44,028 nucleotides of DNA from Paracoccaceae bacterium (lineage in GTDB: Bacteria; Pseudomonadota; Alphaproteobacteria; Rhodobacterales; Rhodobacteraceae): NCBI GenBank assembly GCA_006226775.1, contig SBGD01000080.1, positions 1 through 44,028 of the forward strand, given 5' to 3'. The position numbers and the translations under genes are program-made. Below, one piece after another: positions 36,757 through 44,028 of the stretch; positions within the stretch are counted from its first letter, which is position 1; every line of letters starts with the position of its first letter. Under the pieces are notes generated by a model that had not been told where the DNA came from, did not search any database, and worked only from the letters and a program-made list of their open reading frames with translations.

Positions 36757-37404
36757 TCAGTTGGTCAGCAGCCGCAGCCCCTGGGTGACATCCGAGCGCA
36801 CCGCCAGCCGCAGCCCCGGCTCGTCACCGGCCTTCAGCGCGGCAATGATCAGCCGGTGGAAATGCGGCGCCTCGGTCCGGCGCAGCCGACCATAGAGCGC
36901 CCGCATCGTCGGCCCCAGTTGCAGCCAGACGGTTTCCGCCATTGCCAGCATCGCAGGCGCCTGGGCGCGCAGATAGAGCGTGCGGTGAAACTCCAGGTTG
37001 GCGCGGATATAGCCCACCGCATCGCGGTTCGAGATCACCTCGGCGATCACCGTATTGATGCTGTTGAGCCGCTCGATCAGCGCGATATGCGCCCGCGGCA
37101 GCGCCCGGCTGGCCAGTTCCACCTCGATCAGCGACCGCAATGCTGCCAGTTCCTCGATCCGGTCGTTGGAAAGCTCCGGCGTCGCCACCCGCCCCGAAGA
37201 GGACAGCGACAGCGCGCCTTCCGCCACCAGCCGCCGCACCGCCTCGCGCGCCGGGGTCATCGAGACGCCGAATTCGGCGCCGATCCCGCGCAGGGTCAGC
37301 GCCGCGCCGGGCGCGATCTGGCCGTACATGATCTGCGATCGCAACCCGCGATACACCCGGTCATGGGTCGAGACGAAGCTGTCTGGCTTGGCATTGATCA
37401 ACAT
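36757..37404 (-). CDS. GntR family transcriptional regulator (FCD-type)
   Basis: A 215-residue regulator. The N-terminal winged HTH (about residues 12-78) reads STHDRVYRGLRSQIMYGQIA, LTLRGIGAEFGVSMTPAREA and LSLSSSGRVATPELS. The C-terminal all-helical FCD ligand domain contains EFHRTLYLRAQAP and the metal-binding-type His/Arg positions of the subfamily. FCD regulators usually respond to organic acids. A 12-base perfect palindrome lies 8-19 bases before the ATG and is the likely autoregulatory site. It has no metabolic gene directly attached: accA is convergent and a YgjP-type gene lies upstream on the same strand. Confidence 0.92.
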   Translation of the reverse strand: MLINAKPDSFVSTHDRVYRGLRSQIMYGQIAPGAALTLRGIGAEFGVSMTPAREAVRRLVAEGALSLSSSGRVATPELSNDRIEELAALRSLIEVELASRALPRAHIALIERLNSINTVIAEVISNRDAVGYIRANLEFHRTLYLRAQAPAMLAMAETVWLQLGPTMRALYGRLRRTEAPHFHRLIIAALKAGDEPGLRLAVRSDVTQGLRLLTN

Positions 37405-37411
37405 GTGCCAA

Positions 37412-37423
37412 TTGTGATCACAA
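37412..37423. promoter_or_regulatory. probable operator palindrome of the GntR gene
   Basis: TTGTGATCACAA is a perfect 12-base palindrome just before the GntR start. GntR-family sites often have GT...AC half-sites, as here (GT-GATC-AC). Its place over the leader and ribosome-binding region fits negative autoregulation. Confidence 0.55.
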
Positions 37424-37445
37424 ATCCGCTTCCGGGCAAGCGGCA

Positions 37446-38138
37446 TCAGTCGAAGCGGATGCGGTGAAGCGCCGCGCCCTCGTCGCGCAGCCAGCGGCGC
37501 GGCGCCTGGTAGTCGCCGTAAAGCGCGCGCACCACCGCCCAGAAGGCGGCGGAATGGTTCATCTCCTGCAGATGCGCCACCTCGTGCGCGGCCACGTAAT
37601 CCAGCACCTCGGGTGGCGCGAGAATCAGCCGCCAAGAATACATCAGCCCGCCCTGCGCCGTGCAGCTGCCCCAGCGCGACCGGGTGTCGCGCAGCGTCAG
37701 CTTGGCATAGCCGCGCCCCAGCGCCGCCGCATGACGGTCCGAGGCCGCCGCCAGCCGCTCGCGCGCGCGCGCCTTGAGAAACCCCGCCACCCGCGCGCCA
37801 CAGCGCGCCGGGTCGCCGGGCACCAGCAGCCGGTCGTCCTGCAACACCACGCTGCGCCCCGCCCCGGTCTCGATCCGCCGCACCCGGCCCTCCACCGGCA
37901 CCAGCGCGCCGGGCCCGACCACCACCGTCTCGGCATGGCCCGCCAGGTGCCCGCGCAGCCAGGATTCCTTTTCGCGCGCGAAGGCCAGCGCTTCGCGCTC
38001 GGGCACGCCGCGCGGCCGGGTCAGCGTCACGGTGCCGTCCAGCGCCGAGATCCGCAGGGTGATCCGACGCGCCCGCGCCGACACCCGCAGGCGCAGGGCA
38101 ACGGGTGGAGACCCGGAAAGAACATGCTCGCCCATCAT
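37446..38138 (-). CDS. YgjP-like (DUF45/M48-type) metallopeptidase
   Basis: A 230-residue putative zinc protease. The zinc motif is AAHEVAHLQEMNHSAAFWAV (HExxH near residue 188 with a further His six residues on). Before it come the conserved LRDTRSRWGSCTAQGGLMYSWRLI and PPEVLDYV, all typical of YgjP/DUF45 proteins. The N-terminal half is a beta-rich domain (RLRVSARARRITLRISALDG). YgjP of E. coli is poorly characterised. The double ATG at 38138/38135 begins just before the first beta strand; upstream extension is unlikely. It precedes the GntR gene with 41 bases between them. Confidence 0.85.
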   Translation of the reverse strand: MMGEHVLSGSPPVALRLRVSARARRITLRISALDGTVTLTRPRGVPEREALAFAREKESWLRGHLAGHAETVVVGPGALVPVEGRVRRIETGAGRSVVLQDDRLLVPGDPARCGARVAGFLKARARERLAAASDRHAAALGRGYAKLTLRDTRSRWGSCTAQGGLMYSWRLILAPPEVLDYVAAHEVAHLQEMNHSAAFWAVVRALYGDYQAPRRWLRDEGAALHRIRFD

Positions 38139-38238
38139 GGCTCCTTGCGCAGGTTTGCGGCAAAGCCTTTGACACCGCATCCGCGTTATGGCAGGGGACC
38201 GCAATTGCCCGCAAGCCGCAAAGCCTGAAAGGACACCG

Positions 38239-38562
38239 ATGCCCAAGGAAGAATGGGGAACCAAGCGCCTTTGCCCGACCACCGGCAAGCGATTCTACGA
38301 CCTGAATGCCAATCCGATCGTCAGCCCCTATACTGGCGAGGTGCTGGAATTCGACAGTTCCAAGAACCGCATGATCGAGGCCGACCGCGAGGACGCGGCC
38401 ACGGCCAAGACGGCCAAGACCAAGGAAGACGCGGTTCTGGAAGATGATGAGGATGTCGTCGATGTCGATCTCGACGACGACCTGCTGGAAGACGACGATG
38501 ACGAGGACAACGTCTCGCTCGACGACATCGCCGATGTCGCCTCGGAAGACGAGGAGAGCTGA
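38239..38562 (+). CDS. TIGR02300 family protein (FYDLN acid protein)
   Basis: A 107-residue very acidic protein. The N-terminal 40 residues form a small, probably metal-free ribbon (KRLCPTTGKRFYDLNANPIV, SPYTGEVLEFD) with the FYDLN motif that gives the family its name. Residues 65-107 are almost all Asp and Glu (EDDEDVVDVDLDDDLLEDDD and more). It is found in most alphaproteobacteria and its role is unknown; nucleic-acid mimicry or metal/protein buffering are possible readings. The ATG at 38239 has AAGGA upstream. tRNA-Ala follows 97 bases on. In other alphaproteobacteria I recall this gene near aroA-cmk-rpsA, which the integrated element here would have pushed away. Confidence 0.9.
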   Translation: MPKEEWGTKRLCPTTGKRFYDLNANPIVSPYTGEVLEFDSSKNRMIEADREDAATAKTAKTKEDAVLEDDEDVVDVDLDDDLLEDDDDEDNVSLDDIADVASEDEES

Positions 38563-38658
38563 CAGCAGAAAAGTGGTGCCGGGGGGAAGTTTTTCGCTTG
38601 ATCCTCCCTGCGCCTTTGCCTATGACGCGCGTCACGGACGACGACACGTCATCGGTTC

Positions 38659-40271
<1,613 letters not shown>

Positions 40272-40296
40272 GACTCCTCCTTGTCTTCGCGCAAAG

Positions 40297-40995
40297 CTAC
40301 TCAGCCGCGCACAGGTTGAATGTTTCTCTTAGGGTGATTGAGCAAGAGCCTACCACATCTTGCGATGCTGCGGCAGAGTCATCCTCACTTTCTTCAAGTT
40401 TTCCACAGGGGCTGCCTACGAATTCGTAAGCGAAGCCAGCATCGTAGAACGCATGACCAATGACAAACAGCATCTCGATCATCTGGTATTTCTGTGCATC
40501 GCTGACATCCAGATCATCGAAGAATTCCTCATACCGGCTATAATCAATCCGGCATTTCGGTCTGCCTGTTTCATCGATGGCGATGCTAAGCGCATCGCCT
40601 AGATCAGGTGCATTCTCAAAACCATTCTGACCCATAACAATATCTGCCCATCTGCGTGTTGCCACGCTTTGGGGCGCAAGAGCGCCGGTTAAACCGTGCC
40701 CTTGGTTTTCAGTATCGTTGGCCTTGGAGTTTCGATGGCCGCGCAGAGCTTCATTTGGCTCAGCCGCGTTTTCGGAAGTTTGACTTCCTCCATCTACTTT
40801 CAGTTTAGCATAATTTATGCGCGCGCTGCAAATTTGCGGCTGCGCTTGCTTTCCGGTTCTGGTTCTTCTCCTTGGCATCGGGTTTCCCATCATCGTTTGT
40901 CGATGATGGAAATCTGGCGATCCAGGCCATGGACGTTTGACGCTAGCCGCGAAGGCGGACCGCACGTAATCGGAAACGAATGCGAAGCTGGCCAT
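40297..40995 (-). CDS. hypothetical protein of mobile element (232 residues)
   Basis: I do not recognise a named family. The N-terminal ~90 residues are basic and low in structure (PRRRTRTGKQAQ). The C-terminal half looks folded and acidic: DYSRYEEFFDDLDVSDAQKY, MIEMLFVIGHAFYDAGFAYE, then CGKLEESEDD. A similar 'helix, gap, DxGF...CG' pattern occurs, as I recall, in short proteins encoded next to serine recombinases of alphaproteobacterial elements. Its ATG shares one base with the stop of the upstream gene (TGATG), so it is translationally coupled to it. It ends 25 bases before the recombinase start, so all three are probably one transcript. A role in controlling the recombinase is a guess from position. 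Confidence 0.6.
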   Translation of the reverse strand: MASFAFVSDYVRSAFAASVKRPWPGSPDFHHRQTMMGNPMPRRRTRTGKQAQPQICSARINYAKLKVDGGSQTSENAAEPNEALRGHRNSKANDTENQGHGLTGALAPQSVATRRWADIVMGQNGFENAPDLGDALSIAIDETGRPKCRIDYSRYEEFFDDLDVSDAQKYQMIEMLFVIGHAFYDAGFAYEFVGSPCGKLEESEDDSAAASQDVVGSCSITLRETFNLCAAE

Positions 40996-41669
40996 CACAT
41001 CATGTCGTGGTCCGGGAGGTAGTACGGCTCGTTATGCGTGGCGACATACCAGAGAGGCCTTGTTCCCTTGAGATTGACGTATCGATCTGCGATCTGCTCC
41101 TTTGTTCCTGTTGAGCCAAGCGGTCTCGCTTTGAGAACTTTGATGTAGTACCCCGCCTCACGGCGGCGTTCCGCAGGAGGGCCGTACAGGAACTTCTTTT
41201 GCGCAAAGATATAGGCGGCGCGATTGACGAAGCTGAACGACGTCAGAGGTGCGAGTGAACGGCGCGAGAAGAACATCGTCAGCGCAGCGTGGTCGTCTTG
41301 CATGTCCTCCCGAAACTCGGCGGCGAACGGGCACTCGGCGCAGGTATCGCGGTCAGGCAAGCCGCCATAGCCCTTATCGCCAGGACACTTCCACAGGCAG
41401 CGCTTGAGCGTCTCGACGCGCTGCCCGCCCGTCTCGAAGCAGTCCGTCAACAGCTCGCGGTGGAACTGGAAGTCGTCAAAGTCATCAATCAGCCGATAGG
41501 TGATACGGCGGTATAGGTTCTTGACCGTGGCCTGGCTGAGCTTGAGGCTTCGCGCTGCCTCTTCCGTCTTCTCACCCACGAAGTACCCACGGACAAGCGC
41601 GCGGAAGCGCGCCTCGGGCAGCTTCGAGTCTATGCAGTAGCGGTTCTTCACGGTCGTCCTGAGCTGCAA
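40995..41669 (-). CDS. HTH and Cys-cluster protein of mobile element (224 residues)
   Basis: Residues ~15-60 (SKLPEARFRALVRGYFVGEK, TEEAARSLKLSQATVKNLYR) look like the N-terminal helix-turn-helix of IS1595-type transposases. Then comes CLWKCPGDKGYGGLPDRDTC followed by AEC: Cys91, Cys95, Cys110 and Cys113, a probable zinc-binding cluster. The rest has no DDE catalytic triad that I can place, so it is probably a DNA-binding protein derived from a transposase and not an active transposase. The start is uncertain: a TTG at 41669 opens the frame, and a GTG at 41651 with AGGA upstream is an alternative. It is coupled to the downstream 232-residue gene by TGATG. Confidence 0.6.
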   Translation of the reverse strand: MQLRTTVKNRYCIDSKLPEARFRALVRGYFVGEKTEEAARSLKLSQATVKNLYRRITYRLIDDFDDFQFHRELLTDCFETGGQRVETLKRCLWKCPGDKGYGGLPDRDTCAECPFAAEFREDMQDDHAALTMFFSRRSLAPLTSFSFVNRAAYIFAQKKFLYGPPAERRREAGYYIKVLKARPLGSTGTKEQIADRYVNLKGTRPLWYVATHNEPYYLPDHDMM

Positions 41670-41751
41670 GAAGTTCTACTAACAACTTCAAATTCAGATA
41701 TTTTTCTGACTCCTCCTAGCCCCGCATTCCAGACCCGAATCTGAAATTTCC

Positions 41752-41763
41752 GGGAAGCTTCCC
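41752..41763. promoter_or_regulatory. palindrome in a divergent promoter region of the element
   Basis: GGGAAGCTTCCC is a perfect 12-base palindrome in the 218-base spacer between the divergent HTH gene and the 129-residue gene. CAGAT/ATCTG half-sites in AT-rich context flank it on the left (near 41692 and 41740). It is a candidate operator for the HTH protein. Confidence 0.4.
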
Positions 41764-41887
41764 ACATCCCTCTCAGCACGGGCAAGTGCCCATGCCGGTA
41801 GAAAAGAGGACCCATGAACTAGCATGCCGAGACCAGCACCTCACGAAAGCAACCCCATGACATCATAGACCAAGAGAAAGCCCGCCC

Positions 41888-42277
41888 ATGCTCGACACCA
41901 CCAGCACAAAGGACGAGAAGATCACCGTTTTGGCCGATCACCACATCGCCAACCGCCGCCTTTACAGAGAGCGCATCTGGCTGCCCGCCCGCGCTATGCA
42001 CGAAGAGATCGGCTCGTACGCCGCCTGGCGGCGCGTCCTTGTCGAGATCGAGGACTATGATGGCCGCTTGTACTTTCCTGATCAGCGCCCGTTTCGGCAC
42101 CCCGAAATCCTGGAGATGTTCTCCGATGTCGGCAATCGCTGGATGGGGCTGTTCCTCGAAACCGCCCAGTGCGGCATCGCGCCCAGGCGCTACGCAAGCC
42201 CGATCACCTTTAACCGCGTCCGGGTGATCGAGCTTTACTGCCGCCTTCACGGGGCGAGCCAGGGCGTCCCCGCCTAA
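41888..42277 (+). CDS. hypothetical protein of mobile element (129 residues)
   Basis: A soluble protein without signal peptide or membrane helix. It begins MLDTTSTKDEKITVLADHHI and contains several aromatic-charged blocks (LYRERIWLPARAMHEEIGSY, VEIEDYDGRLYFPDQRPF, MFSDVGNRWMGLFLETAQCG). The length, base composition and a strong terminator right after it show that it is a real transcript. I do not recognise a family. It is the only plus-strand gene of the visible element and stands alone between minus-strand genes, the usual layout of an accessory or regulatory gene with its own promoter. The ribosome-binding site is weak (GAGAAAG). Confidence 0.6.
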   Translation: MLDTTSTKDEKITVLADHHIANRRLYRERIWLPARAMHEEIGSYAAWRRVLVEIEDYDGRLYFPDQRPFRHPEILEMFSDVGNRWMGLFLETAQCGIAPRRYASPITFNRVRVIELYCRLHGASQGVPA

Positions 42278-42305
42278 AAAAACCCGGCCCCCCGAGGATG
42301 CGAAC

Positions 42306-42344
42306 AAGCCCCGAAGCGCCGCTCGCGCTTCGGGGCTTTCTTTT
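42306..42344 (+). terminator. strong rho-independent terminator
   Basis: AAGCCCCGAAGCGC (42306-42319) pairs perfectly with GCGCTTCGGGGCTT (42325-42338) around CGCTC, followed by TCTTTTTG. It ends the transcript of the 129-residue gene. Confidence 0.92.
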
Positions 42345-42386
42345 TGAGGGCACTCACTTGCCATTTTGGCAAGTGAGCGGAACTGG

Positions 42387-42809
42387 CTACAGCATCCAGC
42401 GCAGCAGCGCCCAGAGGCCATAGAGCATGGCAGGCCAGAGGAAGGGAAGCGGCCAGCCGAGCCAAACTGGCAATGCGAAGAGCGCCAGCCAGACCAGGCC
42501 TCGTGCCAGCTTCTCCGGCGCGGCGGGGCCGGATACTGCGATGCGCGCCGGATCATGCTGTCCCCGTGCCAGCGCGTCCGTGACATCCGGCAGATCGACT
42601 TTGCGCATGCTGGACACCTTGCGCACCTGCCAGAGCGCAAGCGCGCTCCACAGCGCCGAGACCAGCAACGGGATAGGCCCGGCGAGGCCGATCATTTGCG
42701 GGAAGTACGGATGAAAGAGCGGCAGGTTGATCGTCCCACGCAGCAGGATGCAGAGCGCGGCATAGCCGAAGACAATATTCGCTGCGGTGAGAAGCAGGAA
42801 CTTCCCCAT
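42387..42809 (-). CDS. integral membrane protein of conjugative module
   Basis: A 140-residue protein with about four hydrophobic helices: residues 3-24 (KFLLLTAANIVFGYAALCIL), 36-62 (PQMIGLAGPIPLLVSALWSA), and two near the C terminus (LVWLALFALPVWLGW, FLWPAMLYGLWALLRWML). A charged cytoplasmic stretch (VRKVSSMRKVDLPDVTDALA) separates them. It starts four bases after the stop of the VirD4/TraG gene, with GGGGTGAGG in front, so the two are co-translated. Small membrane proteins in this place often accompany the coupling protein, but I cannot name this one. Confidence 0.7.
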   Translation of the reverse strand: MGKFLLLTAANIVFGYAALCILLRGTINLPLFHPYFPQMIGLAGPIPLLVSALWSALALWQVRKVSSMRKVDLPDVTDALARGQHDPARIAVSGPAAPEKLARGLVWLALFALPVWLGWPLPFLWPAMLYGLWALLRWML

Positions 42810-42813
42810 GACC

Positions 42814-44028
42814 TCACCCCACGCTCAGATAGTCGCCGAGGAGCGCGCCGAGCGCGAGGCCAGGGGCGGTGAAATCCACGCTCCTTGTGATCGTCAGGCT
42901 CGCGTGGCTCGGCTGGATGCCGTATAGGGGCCGCCCTCGCCGGTCCCGGAAACGCTTCTCCAGGAAATAGACAGGCCGGTAGCCGATCATCGGACGAGCT
43001 GCCGCCAGAGCGATAACCTGCACAGACGGGTGCAGGCTCATCAGCTCATCCGGCGTGATCAGGCGGCGCGGCTGGCTGGCATCGGCAGCCGAGCGGAAAC
43101 TCGGATCACCCAGCAGCCGCGCGCGCTCCATGGCGCTATCCAGGCTGAGCTGTTGCAAGCTGGTCTGCCCGCAGAGCGCAGAGAGGTAGTCCGCCGTGAA
43201 GCGATCATTCGTGCCGAAGCACTGAATAGAGGCGCTATTGGCGAGGAAGCTCTCCCAGCGGTTCTTGTAAAGCTCCTTGAGCTGCGTGAAATCCTGCACG
43301 ACCATGACGAACTGCATGCCAAAGCCCGCCATCAGGCCGACCGCTTGCTCTATAATCGCCATGCGTTCCAGCGTGGCCATTTCTTCAAGCAGGAACATGA
43401 CCGGCGCGGACGGCTTTTGCGGCAATGTTGTGATGCTGGCGATCAGCGCGCCGATCACTACGCGAAGAAAGCGCCGCGCGGTCCCGATCCGGCGCGCGGG
43501 CAGGACGATGTAGATGCTGGTGTTCTCGCCGATATCCTTGGGATCAAAGCTCTGCTTGGAAAGGGCATCCGCCAATCGAGCGCTTTCGAGGAAATGCGTG
43601 TTGCGGTGCGCGGTCGAAATGACGCCGGAAAGCTCGCGCTCTTCCTTGTTGTCGATCCGCCCGCCAGCGGCCCTGACCAGATCAAAGGGCGAGGCCAGCA
43701 TTTGGTCGATGATCGCGCGAAAATCGTCCCGGCTGGCATTCAGCGCCTGGCGCACGGACCGCAAGCTAGCCGTGCCATCCTCTGCGGCATAGAGCAGAAA
43801 GCCCGCAATCAGGCTCGCGGCCTCGCCCGACCAGTGGCTGTCCGCACCGCCATCGGGGATGACGAGGCTGTCCGCCGCCAGCATGGCATCATCGAAGGCA
43901 TCGTCGCCGAAGGGCTGGATATGGGCGCAAGGGTTAACAGGGTGCTGAAATAGTCCCGCCTCGACAAGGATTTGAGAACGTGATTCACCCTCGGCACGGA
44001 AACGGCGGGGGTGAGGATGCGCGGTGTG
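42814..44028 (-). CDS. VirD4/TraG-type conjugative coupling protein, C-terminal part
   Basis: The coupling protein feeds DNA-relaxase complexes to a type IV secretion system at the inner membrane. The frame stays open to the window edge, so the start is outside; about 404 residues are visible. They show the second half of the RecA-like ATPase: Walker B in MFLLEEMATLERM (at about 43370-43402), then MAGFGMQFVMVVQDFTQLKE with the family's Q-x-x-x-Q pattern, NSASIQCFGTNDRFTADYLSAL, and LITPDELMSLHP. The part with Walker A is not visible. An apparent Met at 43884 is internal. It supports a conjugative or mobilisable element. Confidence 0.9.
   Translation of the reverse strand, partial: HTAHPHPRRFRAEGESRSQILVEAGLFQHPVNPCAHIQPFGDDAFDDAMLAADSLVIPDGGADSHWSGEAASLIAGFLLYAAEDGTASLRSVRQALNASRDDFRAIIDQMLASPFDLVRAAGGRIDNKEERELSGVISTAHRNTHFLESARLADALSKQSFDPKDIGENTSIYIVLPARRIGTARRFLRVVIGALIASITTLPQKPSAPVMFLLEEMATLERMAIIEQAVGLMAGFGMQFVMVVQDFTQLKELYKNRWESFLANSASIQCFGTNDRFTADYLSALCGQTSLQQLSLDSAMERARLLGDPSFRSAADASQPRRLITPDELMSLHPSVQVIALAAARPMIGYRPVYFLEKRFRDRRGRPLYGIQPSHASLTITRSVDFTAPGLALGALLGDYLSVG

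Noticed and set aside
40995-41669. Active IS1595-type transposase
   Set aside because: Only the N-terminal HTH resembles it; I could not place a DDE triad and saw no terminal inverted repeats or target duplication.
43882-43884. ATG at 43884 as the start of the coupling protein
   Set aside because: The frame continues to the window edge with family-like sequence (NPCAHIQPFGDDAFDDA) before it, and Walker A has not yet been reached.

Overview
The window is a 44-kb piece of a GC-rich alphaproteobacterial chromosome, most likely a member of the Rhodobacterales (Roseobacter/Rhodobacter group). This rests on gene content: an Mcl1-type malyl-CoA lyase, a TIGR02300 'FYDLN acid' protein beside tRNA-Ala, paired DgcN/DgcA D-glutamate genes, an IalB-like secreted protein, and intergenic repeats of a kind I associate with this order. 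The species cannot be named from the sequence.

Bases 1-4115 hold a polyphosphate locus: the 3' part of ppk1, three small membrane or stress-type genes (DUF1328, DUF883/ElaB-like, YqjE/holin-like), and ppx. Bases 4116-11963 hold valS (with an in-frame palindromic insertion), a DUF3592 membrane protein, a two-gene unit of amidoligase plus class-I glutamine amidotransferase, rlmN and a secreted IalB-family protein. Bases 12141-14676 are a tightly overlapping operon of asparaginase, HAD phosphatase and ornithine cyclodeaminase-family genes. They are followed by a 330-base spacer with tandem and inverted repeats.

Bases 15007-24908 contain an MFS transporter, zapE, a TetR regulator, pmbA/tldE, an inositol-monophosphatase-family gene, a CoA-binding protein, a DUF2235 hydrolase, and a group IV (ornithine/lysine-type) decarboxylase divergent from an Lrp regulator. 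Bases 24916-31696 hold a LOG-family protein, dapD, a cytochrome P450 with an unusual I-helix, a D-amino-acid aminotransferase, and dgcA and dgcN. The last three form a same-strand group that points to D-amino-acid, especially D-glutamate, catabolism. Bases 31930-38562 hold mcl1, an Asp/Glu racemase-like protein, an Lrp/LysE divergent pair, an AraC-GyrI regulator, accA, a GntR regulator with a palindrome at its start, a YgjP-type metallopeptidase and the TIGR02300 gene.

At 38659-38734 lies tRNA-Ala(GGC). Everything to its right looks like the left end of an integrated conjugative element. A large serine recombinase ends inside the antisense strand of the tRNA 3' half. It is followed by a translationally coupled pair of unrecognised genes (one with a transposase-like HTH and a four-cysteine cluster), an unrecognised 129-residue protein with a strong terminator, a membrane protein, and a VirD4/TraG-type coupling protein that runs off the window. 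By eye the base composition falls around 40300-41880 compared with the chromosome to the left.

The most promising leads for undescribed biology are the tRNA-targeting serine-recombinase element with its coupled HTH/Cys-cluster genes, the amidoligase-amidotransferase pair with no known product, and the palindromic element that has become part of ValRS. All function calls were made by reading the sequence; no database search was possible.
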